A stretch of DNA of 64,000 nucleotides, taken from Pseudocitrobacter vendiensis. Its GTDB lineage: Bacteria > Pseudomonadota > Gammaproteobacteria > Enterobacterales > Enterobacteriaceae. The first letter of the stretch is position 1; the number at the start of each line of letters is the position of its first letter. The translations under genes and the position numbers were made by a program. Positions 15,432 to 24,197 of this stretch are shown in pieces. The notes beneath the pieces are model-generated. The model was not told the origin of the DNA. It searched no databases and was given only the letters and a program-made list of their open reading frames with translations. The stretch spans positions 1 to 64,000 of the forward strand of contig NZ_CALSBS010000013.1 of the NCBI RefSeq assembly GCF_943590815.1, written 5' to 3'.

Positions 15432-17735
15432 TCAGGCCGTCGCAACCTGAATCATCTCGTCGTAATGTTTCTTGTCCACCTCTTCCAGCCACTGGAAGAT
15501 GTTCCCGATGACGCTGTGGCTTTCGCCTGCCAAGTTTTCTGCGGATTCCTCTGTTATCTCAATAACGTCGCTATGTGAATACTTATTGATAAAGCGGTAG
15601 ATTTTTTCTTTAAGCTCTGGTGTCGTGATGGTGCAATCTTTTAGGCCAGCCTCCATCAATTGACTAATGTCGCTTCGCCGCCTTGGATATTTGAAGGTAA
15701 AAAACGATTCAACAAGCTTTCGGGCGAGGTTGGCGGTCAAGAACGCCTCATCTCGATTGAGTGTCGTGTGCGCCCTATATTCGTAAAGCTTCTTGAAGAT
15801 ATAGTGGTACTCGGAACCGTAGTTCTTGAGTGAGTCGTCGGCATCCACAAGTAGGGAGTGACGAGGGGAGCCAGGTGGCGCATCCAGGCGATAAAAGAAG
15901 CAATTCTCGGCGTTGCCTTTTTTGACTCGATTCCTATTGGTGCCAGTGAACCAGTCTCTCACTAGCTTAAAGTAAGTGAAGTTGTGAGTCAGCACAAAAA
16001 GTTGCTTGGCTTCAGTGCATTGCGTTCTCAAAAACGAGTAGGCGTGAAACAAGTGATTAGAATCAAAGCTTGAGACCGGATCGTCAACGACGACGATCGT
16101 ATCCTTGATGTTATTTCCATTTTCTTTGAGCTTCGTGATGAAATAGACAAATGCAATCGCAGTCTTCTCACCTTCGCTCAAATTCCCATCGTGCTCACCA
16201 ACCCCGTTTCTGATGATCTCATAGCCTTTCTTCTTCTGATTGAAGTTCAGGCAAAGCTCAGAGCGGCCAATGAAGCGATGCAGGATGTCATTGAACTCCT
16301 TTGCCCCGACCGTTTCATTCGAGAGCGCCGCTTCTATGGCTCCGACCTCTAGACTAATTTTTTCAATTTCCTTATGGTCGTTCTTTGCTTCTGACTCAAG
16401 GTCATTGCACTTCTTCTCACTTCCAGCATAGTCAAACTCTTGCACCTCAGCCGCAGCAAAGTGAAGCTCCAGTGCCACCTTGCTTTTTGAGGTCTCAGAT
16501 TTGAAATTTGAAGTCTTATTGTTGTGCTTTCCAACGAGAGCAACAATCGACTTCAGGATGTCATTGAAATTGGTGACATCGTCTTCAACCACATCCGAGA
16601 TCTGAATGTCTGTCTTCCCAGGGTCTGTGATCTTGGCCTTCAGGGCTTCCCGCCAGGCGTCCATTTGCTGGTCGATCTTTTCAGCAGCAGTTGCGTAGTC
16701 CTTTTGAAGCTTTTCTGCCTCGGCCGATAGTTCTTTATAAAACTCGGTCGATGCGGGAAACTGATTAGCTGGAGCGCCTTGAGATTCAATCCATGTCGCC
16801 GCATTCTGAAGTCGGCTCTGAAACTCCGTGAACTCCTTGCTGAAGTGGGCAGCAAGCGCCTCGGCACGAAGCTGGGCGAACGGAGAGCCGCAGAACTCGC
16901 AGGATTGCGAGTCGTGGTTTTTATGGATTTCCAAGCCTGCTTGAACCCATTCGCGGATGTCCGGGTTATCGGTAAGCCGCTGGATTGCTTGATTGACCGC
17001 CGTAGTCCCAATCAAATCTCTGATGCGGCCCGCCGCTTTCTTAAAGTAGTCCGGCTCAATGGCCGTTGAGGCGAAAGCAATGCTTGGAAGCTGATCTGGC
17101 TTGGCGGCATTCGTAAGGTCGATAACCCTCTCATCTGGAAGAACCGACTCCGCCTTGATAATTGTCTCGCCGTTATTCTGTATGAAGTTGGAGAGCTTGC
17201 GGCGGTCGTAATTCAAGTAATAACTGTCGCTCGTATCAATCGCCTGAAGTCCAAGCTTCATTTTCTTGGCAGCATTGGTCAGGAACTTCTCTAATGCCTC
17301 ACGCTGCTTCTTGATATCGCTTTGCTTGTCGTCGTGAGCCTTCTTTTTCGACTGAAGCTCGCTCTTCAGCTTCTCCAGCTTCTGCAAGTCATCAATCTTC
17401 TCTTTCGCAATAAGAAGGATGCTCTTTACGGATTTGTCCCAATCAATGTTCTCATGCACGAAGCGTTGATTGAAAACATGAATATTCAATTGGGATGAGT
17501 GGAGTGTGGATTCCGTGATCGTTGAGCCATCCTCCAGAACTACTGAAAATTGGCCCGTGCTGAAGCGGGGAACCATCGAGCGAAGCTCAAAGCAAGAGAA
17601 TAGATTCGATAACGTTGACTTGCCTGTTCCATTCCAACCATAGACCAGGTTGTACCGGCCGAACTTTTGGATCTTCGTTCCATTGAAGTCGCTGAAGATT
17701 CCGAACTGTTTGAGGCGGTTGATGCAGACAATCAT
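15432..17735 (-). CDS. RloC/PrrC-like AAA ATPase with zinc hook
   Basis: A 767-residue protein from ATG 17735 (GGAG 8 nt upstream; longer starts are possible). It has an SMC/Rad50-like split ATPase: Walker A GWNGTGKST (33-41), long coiled coil (about 115-155 and 360-520), zinc-hook CEFC (C279, C282), signature LSEGEKTAIAF and Walker B IVVVDDPVSSFDSN. The C-terminus has RKLVE (R672, E676) and NKYSH (H721), which resemble the Arg-Glu-His triad of PrrC/RloC anticodon nucleases. This suggests a tRNA-cleaving, DNA-damage-responsive abortive-infection protein. The nuclease reading is inference. The gene is visibly AT-richer than its ICE neighbours and in opposite orientation, so it is cargo. Confidence 0.75.
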   Translation of the reverse strand: MIVCINRLKQFGIFSDFNGTKIQKFGRYNLVYGWNGTGKSTLSNLFSCFELRSMVPRFSTGQFSVVLEDGSTITESTLHSSQLNIHVFNQRFVHENIDWDKSVKSILLIAKEKIDDLQKLEKLKSELQSKKKAHDDKQSDIKKQREALEKFLTNAAKKMKLGLQAIDTSDSYYLNYDRRKLSNFIQNNGETIIKAESVLPDERVIDLTNAAKPDQLPSIAFASTAIEPDYFKKAAGRIRDLIGTTAVNQAIQRLTDNPDIREWVQAGLEIHKNHDSQSCEFCGSPFAQLRAEALAAHFSKEFTEFQSRLQNAATWIESQGAPANQFPASTEFYKELSAEAEKLQKDYATAAEKIDQQMDAWREALKAKITDPGKTDIQISDVVEDDVTNFNDILKSIVALVGKHNNKTSNFKSETSKSKVALELHFAAAEVQEFDYAGSEKKCNDLESEAKNDHKEIEKISLEVGAIEAALSNETVGAKEFNDILHRFIGRSELCLNFNQKKKGYEIIRNGVGEHDGNLSEGEKTAIAFVYFITKLKENGNNIKDTIVVVDDPVSSFDSNHLFHAYSFLRTQCTEAKQLFVLTHNFTYFKLVRDWFTGTNRNRVKKGNAENCFFYRLDAPPGSPRHSLLVDADDSLKNYGSEYHYIFKKLYEYRAHTTLNRDEAFLTANLARKLVESFFTFKYPRRRSDISQLMEAGLKDCTITTPELKEKIYRFINKYSHSDVIEITEESAENLAGESHSVIGNIFQWLEEVDKKHYDEMIQVATA

Positions 17736-17885
17736 CTCTAGATCTCCGTGTTCTTGCTTTCCCATCATTAGCTTGCGAAACAAATGGTAAACGAAGAGTC
17801 CTCTTGCGTCTCCGCTTCGCGGATCGCGCTGCTCCAGGTTCGCTAGTCGCTCATCCCTGGCGGGACTGGCTTCGCCAGCCTTCCG

Positions 17886-17940
17886 CATCGCTGACGCCTA
17901 CGGCCCGGCTTCCAGCTTCGGGCCTGCGCGCTTCGCTTGC
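17886..17940. repeat. Second copy of the ICE intergenic repeat
   Basis: It aligns without gaps to 14602-14656 (10 differences in 55 bases) and ends in the same core, TGCGCGCTTCGCTTGC. A third copy of the core is at 22884-22899. It lies just upstream of the ATPase gene and may mark the border of that cargo insertion. Confidence 0.5.
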
Positions 17941-18280
17941 GTGCGGTCAGCACAAAGGGATGGCCGTTGCCTTGTCCAGCCGTCTCCCCTGACTTCATCA
18001 CCTTACCCGCGACCGTAGCCCGCGCCCGTGTGCCGTCAAGGCGCGCAGGGCCGTGTCCTCGGCTGCGCCTGCGGGCCGCACCCACCCTGCGCTTGGCTCC
18101 TTGACGGCCCCCGTCCGCGCGCTCCTTTGGCCGCGGGCGATGAACTCAGGAAAGACGGTGGCAACAGGGCCAACCGGGTTCCTCGTGCCGACCGCACCAA
18201 ACAGCCGAAAGGCTGGGCTCCGAATCTAGAAATCCGGTGTGCGGTGTGAACAGCAAACCTCTTTTGTCAGGAGAAAGACC
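17941..18280. other. Intergenic leader upstream of the DUF932 gene
   Basis: About 340 bp with no plausible gene in either direction. It should contain the promoter for the DUF932-parB genes; I cannot point to clear -35/-10 boxes. Confidence 0.4.
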
Positions 18281-19108
18281 ATGCAACTCGCATCCCGTTT
18301 CGCTTTCCGCTCCCCCTCGCTGCGCAGCGATTACCCGCTGTCCGACGACCAGATTCACCGCGTGGCCCCGTCCATCTTCGCGGATGCCCCGCACGAGAGC
18401 CGTTCGCAGCGGTACGCCTATATCCCCACCGCCGCCGTGCTGACCGAGCTTCGCAAAGAAGGCTTCCAGCCTTTCATGGTGACGCAAACCCGCGTGCGCG
18501 ACGAAGGCAAGCGCGAGCACACCAAACACATGATTCGCTTGCGCCATGCCAGCCAGATCAACGGCGCGGAGGCCAACGAAATCGTGCTGCTGAACTCGCA
18601 CGACGGCACCAGCAGCTATCAGATGCTGGCCGGAATGTTCCGGTTCGTGTGCAGCAATGGCCTTGTTTGCGGCAACACCGTGGCCGATGTGCGAGTGCCC
18701 CATAAAGGCGACGTGGCCGGTCTGGTCATTGAGGGCGCTTACGAAGTCTTGAGCGGTTTCGATCGGGTGAAGGAATCGCGCGATGCCATGCGCGGCATCA
18801 CCTTGGACGATGGCGAATCCGAAGTGTTCGCCCGCGCCGCGCTCGCCCTCAAGTACGACGACCCCGACAAGCCCGCGCCCATCACGGAATCGCAAATCCT
18901 GATGCCGCGCCGCTTCGACGACCGCCGCCCCGACCTGTGGAGCGTGTTCAACCGCACCCAAGAAAACCTGACCCAAGGCGGGCTGCGTGGCCGCAGCGCC
19001 AACGGGCGCCGACAGCAAACCCGCCCGGTGCAGGGCATCGACCAAAACATCCGACTGAATCGCGCCCTCTGGCTGCTGGCCGATGGCATGCGCCAGTTGA
19101 AAGCCTGA
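18281..19108 (+). CDS. DUF932 protein
   Basis: A 275-residue DUF932 protein from ATG 18281 (CAGGAGAAAGACC ribosome site). Family features are FRFVCSNGLVCGNTVADV in the centre and YEVLSGFDRVKESRDAM after it. DUF932 proteins are common in plasmids, phages and Tn4371/PAGI-type ICEs, near parB; their function is unknown. The position immediately before parB is conserved in related elements. Confidence 0.88.
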   Translation: MQLASRFAFRSPSLRSDYPLSDDQIHRVAPSIFADAPHESRSQRYAYIPTAAVLTELRKEGFQPFMVTQTRVRDEGKREHTKHMIRLRHASQINGAEANEIVLLNSHDGTSSYQMLAGMFRFVCSNGLVCGNTVADVRVPHKGDVAGLVIEGAYEVLSGFDRVKESRDAMRGITLDDGESEVFARAALALKYDDPDKPAPITESQILMPRRFDDRRPDLWSVFNRTQENLTQGGLRGRSANGRRQQTRPVQGIDQNIRLNRALWLLADGMRQLKA

Positions 19109-19188
19109 ATCCCCACGCGGCAGGGGCAGGCAGCAGCCCTTGTCGCTTTCTTCGCTGCTGCATTCCTGAACCGATAGGAGTTATCACC

Positions 19189-21258
19189 ATGAACGCCGTT
19201 ACCCAAACCGAAGCCCGCGCCATCAACACCGCCGCCGCTATCCCGCTGGAAGCCGCTGACCCGACCAAGAACCTGATTCTGGTTCCGCTGTCGCGGCTGG
19301 TGTCGCGCCCCACTGGCCGCAACGTGCGCAAGACCCCGCGCATGTCCATTCCCGAACTCGCCGCCAGCATCCAGCGTGTCGGCCTGCTGCAAAACCTCAT
19401 CGTGATTGCCGCCGCCGACGGCGAGCATTACGAAGTCGTGGCCGGTGGCCGTCGCCTCGCAGCGTTGAAGCTGCTGGCGAAGAAGCACCGCATCAGCAAG
19501 GAATGGGAGGTGCCTTGCCTGCAGGTGGCCGATGGCACCGCACGCACGGCCAGCCTGACCGAGAACGTGCAGCGCGAAGCCATGCACCCCGCCGACCAGT
19601 TCGAGGCGTTCGCCGCGCTGGTGGCCGAAGGCCGCAGCATCGAGGATATCGCAGCGGATTTTTCCGTCACGCCGCTGGTGGTGCAGCGCCGCTTGAAACT
19701 CGCCAACGTCTCGCCGCGCCTGCTGGCCGACTATCGCGCCGAGGCCGTGAGCCTTGACCAGTTGATGGCCCTTGCCATCACCGACGACCACGCCGCGCAG
19801 GAAGCCGCGTTCTACGATGCGCCGACATGGCAGCGCAGCCCGCACAACCTGCGCGACCGTCTGACCGAACGCGAAATCGACGCCTACCGGCATCCGCTGG
19901 TGCGCTTTGTCGGGCTGGACGGCTACGAGCAGGAAGGCGGTGGCATCCGCCGCGACCTGTTCGCGGAGGGCGACAAAGGCGTGTATCTGACCGATGCCGC
20001 ACTGCTGGAACGGCTGGCGCAGGACAAGCTGGCAGGTATCGCCGCCAAGGTGCAGGCCGAGGGCTGGGCGTGGGTGGATGCCACGCCGGGCATGACCCAT
20101 GCCGATCTGCAAGCCTTCCAGCGTGCGCCAAGGGAACGCCGCAGTCCGAACAAGCGCGACGCGCAGCGCATCGAGAAGCTGCAAACCAAGCTGCACGAAC
20201 TGGCCGAAGCCGTGGATGCCGCGCTGGACGACGAAGACGAAGAAAAGGCCGATGCCTTGCAGGAAGAAGGCGAACGCCTGGGCGAGCAGTTGCAGGCGCT
20301 GGAAGAAGGCTTGCTGGACTATGCGGCCAATGTGAAGGCCGCAGCCGGTGCCATCGTCACCATCGACCGCGACGGGCAGGCCGCGATTCATCGCGGGCTG
20401 CTGCGCGAAGCCGAAGCCAAGGCGCTGCGCACGCTGGAACGACTGCGGCAGGGTTTCGGCAGCGAAGGCGAAGCCGCAAACGAGGACGAAGGCGAGGACG
20501 ACGAGCAGCCCAAGACCGCCACCATGTCCGACCGACTGGCGCAGCGGTTGAGCGCGCACCGTACCGCCGCGCTGCAAATCGAAGTGGCCCGGCATCCGCA
20601 AGCCGCGCTGGCCGCCGTGGTGCATGGCATGGTGCAGACCGTCTTGCAGGAAAGCCACTACGGCCACGACCTGCCGCTGGGCGTGCGCCTCACGGTGCAA
20701 GACCGGCTGGAAGGCATGGCCCCGGACTGGCCGGAATCACCCGCCGCCGTGGCGCTGCGCGAACTGCAACAGGTGGCAGGCGAAACCTTGCCGGAGGACA
20801 GCGCCGAACTGTTCGCCGCGCTGCTGGCGAAATCACAGGATGAACTGGTGCGGCTGCTGGCCGTGTGCTTAGCTTCCACGGTGGACGTGGTGACGCCTCG
20901 CGCCACGCCGCACCAGCCCGGCGCGGAACTGGCGCAGGCCGTGGGGCTGGATATGGCCGCGTGGTGGCAGCCCACCAATGAGGGTTACTTCCGGCATGTG
21001 CCGAAGGCCGCGATTCTGGAAGCCGTTGGCGGGTTCGCGCCCTCGCACGTCACCCGACTGGCGAAGTTGAAGAAGGGCGACATTGCCAGCGAAGCCGAAC
21101 GGCTCGCCGCTGGCACCGGCTGGATGCCCGCCATCTTCCGCACCGAAGGCCCGCAGCAGGCCGGGCAGGACGCGCCGGCGGATGGCGAAGCCGAAGCACA
21201 GGAAGAAGCGGCCGCCGTGGCGGATGTCCAGCCGCAGGCCGAGGCTTTGGCCGCGTGA
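19189..21258 (+). CDS. ParB/Spo0J family protein, large ICE type
   Basis: A 689-residue protein from ATG 19189 (TAGGAG upstream). The N-terminal ParB domain (about 25-120) shows IPELAASIQRVGLLQNLIV, EVVAGGRRLAALKLL and the NVQREAMHPADQFEAF box, followed by an HTH (IEDIAADFSVTPLVVQRRLK). The remainder, with an acidic coiled coil (about 330-440), is specific to large ParB-like proteins of ICEs. Such proteins have been linked to partition, replication or nicking; the exact role in this ICE is unknown. No parA is adjacent: the ParA homologue is 5 kb downstream beside repA. Confidence 0.88.
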   Translation: MNAVTQTEARAINTAAAIPLEAADPTKNLILVPLSRLVSRPTGRNVRKTPRMSIPELAASIQRVGLLQNLIVIAAADGEHYEVVAGGRRLAALKLLAKKHRISKEWEVPCLQVADGTARTASLTENVQREAMHPADQFEAFAALVAEGRSIEDIAADFSVTPLVVQRRLKLANVSPRLLADYRAEAVSLDQLMALAITDDHAAQEAAFYDAPTWQRSPHNLRDRLTEREIDAYRHPLVRFVGLDGYEQEGGGIRRDLFAEGDKGVYLTDAALLERLAQDKLAGIAAKVQAEGWAWVDATPGMTHADLQAFQRAPRERRSPNKRDAQRIEKLQTKLHELAEAVDAALDDEDEEKADALQEEGERLGEQLQALEEGLLDYAANVKAAAGAIVTIDRDGQAAIHRGLLREAEAKALRTLERLRQGFGSEGEAANEDEGEDDEQPKTATMSDRLAQRLSAHRTAALQIEVARHPQAALAAVVHGMVQTVLQESHYGHDLPLGVRLTVQDRLEGMAPDWPESPAAVALRELQQVAGETLPEDSAELFAALLAKSQDELVRLLAVCLASTVDVVTPRATPHQPGAELAQAVGLDMAAWWQPTNEGYFRHVPKAAILEAVGGFAPSHVTRLAKLKKGDIASEAERLAAGTGWMPAIFRTEGPQQAGQDAPADGEAEAQEEAAAVADVQPQAEALAA

Positions 21259-21272
21259 CTTCGCACCGTAGA

Positions 21273-21301
21273 TAGCGCCCCGGTTCCGGCCGGGGCGCTT
21301 C
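21273..21301 (+). terminator. Hairpin after the ParB gene
   Basis: AGCGCCCCGG and CCGGGGCGCT flank a short loop, followed by TTCATATT. It probably terminates or attenuates transcription between parB and the next small gene. Confidence 0.55.
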
Positions 21302-21319
21302 ATATTGAGGATGCCTGCC

Positions 21320-21529
21320 ATGACCCACCAACCCGCAAACCGCCCCCGTATGGCTGCGACCTATGCCTCCGGCACGGTGCGCGCCCGCCGCTGGCACGGC
21401 GACGGCGACGTGCGCGGCTACCGTCCGCCGCGTGGCTGGACGGCCCGCGCCGACCTGACCGATCTGCATCCCCTCACGGGCCGCGCCTTGCCGCGCGCCG
21501 TGTGGTGGATCATCGAAACCAAGAAATAA
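21320..21529 (+). CDS. Small hypothetical ICE protein
   Basis: A 69-residue basic protein, MTHQPANRPRMAATYASGT..., ending PRAVWWIIETKK. ATG 21320 is favoured because GAGG lies 9 nt upstream; ATG 21311 is in frame. Codon use matches the ICE. Proteins of this kind follow parB in related elements. No function known. Confidence 0.6.
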   Translation: MTHQPANRPRMAATYASGTVRARRWHGDGDVRGYRPPRGWTARADLTDLHPLTGRALPRAVWWIIETKK

Positions 21530-21537
21530 CGAGCCGC

Positions 21538-21570
21538 ACCGGCCCCAAGCCGTGCCGCCTTGGGGCCGGT
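21538..21570. terminator. Strong hairpin after the small ORF
   Basis: ACCGGCCCCAAG pairs exactly with CTTGGGGCCGGT across a 9-nt loop, 9 bp after the stop. No T-run, so the effect may be partial. Confidence 0.5.
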
Positions 21571-21617
21571 GGTCGAAAACTCCGGGCGCGGCGGTGGCCG
21601 CGCCCGGTTTCACTGCT

Positions 21618-21660
21618 AAAAAAAAGCCCCATCGCCGCCTTCGGTCGGCGGCGATGGGGC
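21618..21660 (-). terminator. Canonical terminator reading on the minus strand
   Basis: Stem GCCCCATCGCCGCC (21626-21639) pairs with GGCGGCGATGGGGC (21647-21660). On the minus strand the hairpin is followed by eight T residues (complement of A 21618-21625). This is a textbook intrinsic terminator for transcription running leftward, yet no minus-strand gene is recognised immediately upstream of it. Confidence 0.75.
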
Positions 21661-22299
21661 CACGCACAAGGGCGCTCGTGCGCGAAATCCACGAAGCCAG
21701 CAAGTGTGGCGGCGCATCGCGCCGCCAACGATTCGACCGAGCCCCGCCGCAATGGGCGGGGCTGGTGTGGCTACGCCCCGGCTTGCTGCGGCAGGTTGCA
21801 CGAAAGCGTGCCGTCCCCGACGCTGGCGGTTCGTTGTCTGTACGTCACGAAAGACGGTTCACCGACACGCCGCCCAGCCTCGCTTCTATGGAGCTTCCAC
21901 ACCACGCCTCAGTATGTGGCCGTGAGCTGCGGCAGGGGCGCTCTGGCCTTGTCGTCGGGGCATTGACCTGGCCCGCGTCAGGGCGCAAGCCGGTGCAGCC
22001 GTCACGCGGGGATGCCGAGTTGGCCACGTCTCCATTCGGGAGCGGGCGGCCTGTGCGTCCTTGTCTTGTTGTGAATCCTGGCGGTGGCGCGGCTGCGCCT
22101 TGGGCTTCATGGCCGCAACCTTGCAGCGAAAACAATTTCCCCTGCGCTGCGCGCATTCCTCGCGGGACAAATTCTTTTCGCTTCCAGGTTCTCCACGTTG
22201 TTGCGACCGCTGCGCGGTGCGACCAGCCCATCCCCCGCCGGCCGGATCACAACAAGGACGCACTGGCGCGACCTTGTTCAACCCGAAAGGAGAAACATC
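21661..22299. other. 640-bp gene-free stretch before the DUF736 gene
   Basis: Several long frames exist on both strands but none looks like a protein; they are GC-rich shadow frames. The end contains the ribosome site AAAGGAG of the DUF736 gene. The minus-strand terminator at 21618-21660 suggests an unannotated minus-strand transcript, possibly non-coding, in this stretch. Confidence 0.4.
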
Positions 22300-22614
22300 A
22301 TGGCTAACATCGGCACCTTCACCGCAGAGAAAGACGGCTTCACCGGCACGCTTCGCACCCTGACGCTCAACGTCAAGGTCAAGCTGGTTCCCAACGACAA
22401 GGGCGACACCGAGAACGCCCCCGACTTCCACCTGCAAGCGGCTGGCCACGAAGTCGGCGCAGCGTGGAAGAAGACCAGCGAGGCCGGGCGGGAATACCTG
22501 TCCGTATCCATCGACGACCCTTCGTTCCCGGCGACGGTCTATGCCCGCCTGATCGAGAACGAGGACGGCACGCACGACCTGATCTGGTCGCGCAACAAGC
22601 CGAAGGCGGCCTGA
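22300..22614 (+). CDS. DUF736 protein
   Basis: A 104-residue DUF736 protein, [20 protein letters not shown]..., with the typical ending [24 protein letters not shown] precedes ATG 22300. DUF736 genes are widespread single-domain genes of proteobacterial plasmids and ICEs; function unknown. Confidence 0.9.
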   Translation: MANIGTFTAEKDGFTGTLRTLTLNVKVKLVPNDKGDTENAPDFHLQAAGHEVGAAWKKTSEAGREYLSVSIDDPSFPATVYARLIENEDGTHDLIWSRNKPKAA

Positions 22615-22883
22615 CAGCCGCTTACCGCGTCCCGCCCACTGCGGCGGGGCGCGATGCTGCTGATCGCAGCACCGCACGCGCAGGATTTCTGCTGCTGCCG
22701 CGTGCTGGATACGCCCGTCACCGCGGGCCTGCATGCGTGCCTTGTGGCTCGCAATCCGTGTCAACGAGCGGTGTGTGGCGTGTCGGCGCTGTAAGCGCCG
22801 CCGGGCTTTCGGGCTTCGCCCCGTGCCGGCAAGCCGTCACGGCCATCCGGCTTCAATCCCTCACGCCTTCGCGCCTGCGGCGC

Positions 22884-22899
22884 TGCGCGCTCCGCTTGC
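22884..22899. repeat. Third copy of the ICE repeat core
   Basis: TGCGCGCTCCGCTTGC is identical to 14641-14656. It lies in the 310-bp stretch between the DUF736 gene and the XRE gene, which otherwise holds no gene. Confidence 0.45.
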
Positions 22900-22926
22900 T
22901 GCAATTCAGTACCACACGCCAACGCG

Positions 22927-23220
22927 CTACGGCGTGTCGGGCTCTTCCAATATCGCCCTGAGTTCCTGGCGCACCTGTGCCAGCAATTCATCAGCTTCGC
23001 GGGTGCTGTCACCGGCATAAGCCAATGTGAGCAGCGTGAGCGGATGCACTTCCATGACCTCGCACAGATCGGCCAGCTTCTGGATGGTTGGGCTTTTCAG
23101 GTCGCGCTCCAGCGTGCTCATGTAGGTGCGACTGGACACGTTGGAGAACGCTTCCTGGCTCAAACCACGCGCCTTCCTTACCGTCCGAATCGCCGCTGCC
23201 AATGAGTTCTTCGCTGCCAC
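22927..23220 (-). CDS. XRE-family transcriptional regulator
   Basis: A 97-residue HTH protein with a GTG start at 23220 (GGGGAAA upstream). The HTH is RKARGLSQEAFSNVSSRTYM then STLERDLKSPTIQKL, about residues 14-55. Oriented opposite to the neighbouring ICE genes and facing a divergent promoter region with paired CTATAG repeats, it is the best candidate for the master repressor of ICE transfer/replication genes; this is inference from position. Confidence 0.85.
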   Translation of the reverse strand: MAAKNSLAAAIRTVRKARGLSQEAFSNVSSRTYMSTLERDLKSPTIQKLADLCEVMEVHPLTLLTLAYAGDSTREADELLAQVRQELRAILEEPDTP

Positions 23221-23507
23221 CTATGGTTTCCCCAAAAAACCAAGATGACAGCCCATTGCGCCCTATAGGACTACAATCTATAGTGTTCATTTGGTGGTGA
23301 TGTTTTCCTTTTCCGTGCTTTTACGGAGATCCGCATCTGCGGATTTCCTCAGACCCAGGGAACCGCGTCCGTGTCTTTCCTGACTTCCACCAATACGCCT
23401 TCGTGCCTCTCCGCTTTTGCGGCTTCGTGCGCTTGCGCATACGTGCATCCGTCCGCAGGCACAGATGCGCCTCGGCGATTGCGTGTGTTCGTGGAAGGGG
23501 CGCGGCC
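23221..23507. promoter_or_regulatory. Divergent promoter region with CTATAG repeats
   Basis: Between the XRE gene and the DUF2958 gene. Two CTATAG sites at 23263-23268 and 23278-23283 are 15 bp apart in an AT-richer patch. They are likely part of an operator/promoter for the XRE gene or its divergent target. No gene seen. Confidence 0.5.
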
Positions 23508-23855
23508 TTGACCACGCTTGTCACCGAGGAAGACCGGGTGCACCTACTGGCCCACGGCCTCACCCGCGCCGCAGGCCAGGAATGTGACCCGCTGCCCGTG
23601 GTGCGCCTGTTCACACCGGACGCACATGCGACCTGGCTATTGGCCGCGCTCGATCCGACCGATGGCGATACGGCCTACGGCCTGATCGACCTCGGGATCG
23701 GGATGCCTGCCCTGGCGACGGTGAAGCTGTCCGATCTGGCGTCCATCGTCGGGCCGCTCAAGCAGCCCGTGATACGAGATCGGTACTTCCAGCCGACGCG
23801 GCCGCTGTCGGAATACGTTCGACTGGCTCAGGAAAACGGTTCGATCACCGATTGA
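23508..23855 (+). CDS. DUF2958 protein
   Basis: A 115-residue protein with proposed TTG start at 23508 (GGAAGG 9 nt upstream); a longer frame to 23403 reads like a non-coding leader. The family pattern is PVVRLFTPDAHATWLL, YGLIDLGIGMPALATVKL and VIRDRYFQPTRPLSEY. DUF2958 genes are conserved in Tn4371-like elements; function unknown. Confidence 0.8.
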   Translation: MTTLVTEEDRVHLLAHGLTRAAGQECDPLPVVRLFTPDAHATWLLAALDPTDGDTAYGLIDLGIGMPALATVKLSDLASIVGPLKQPVIRDRYFQPTRPLSEYVRLAQENGSITD

Positions 23856-24197
23856 CGCATTCCAGCGCGACCAGGCAAAAAGTATCGCATTGTGACTATT
23901 TCGGTCTTAGCCAAGACCTGGCAAGTCTTGATCCGCATGCTTGCACCAGGGTGGTGCGCTCCTGACCAAAACAGTCATGATGCCAGGCGCGAGATTCGGC
24001 ACGGTGTTCAATGCTGCACCCCATTTCCGGGCGGTGCAGTCGTCGCATTTAGACGATTTCGGCAATGCACTGGAGCGAATCTGTCTTGACACCAGCAGTT
24101 AAAGCGTAACCCGAGTTTGATGACCACTTGATGGCGATTCGATAGCTCCCGCACAGCGGAATTGTGGCGACGTTCCCAGAAACAGGGAGGTTTCGCC
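23856..24197. other. Intergenic region with short inverted repeats
   Basis: Small inverted repeats such as GCACCA-GGG-TGGTGC near 23942 and AAGAC...GTCTT near 23915 are present. They could belong to a regulatory region; no gene is supported. GGGAGG before ATG 24198 serves the next gene. Confidence 0.35.

Noticed and set aside
18739-20700. Very long minus-strand frame (653 codons) opposite the DUF932 and ParB genes
   Set aside because: It is antisense to two well-supported genes with clear domains; long shadow frames are expected in GC-rich codon-biased DNA.
21886-22764. 292-codon minus-strand frame upstream of the orphan terminator
   Set aside because: It overlaps the DUF736 gene in antisense and has repetitive Arg/Ala/Gln composition with no domain. 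The terminator more likely serves a shorter or non-coding transcript.
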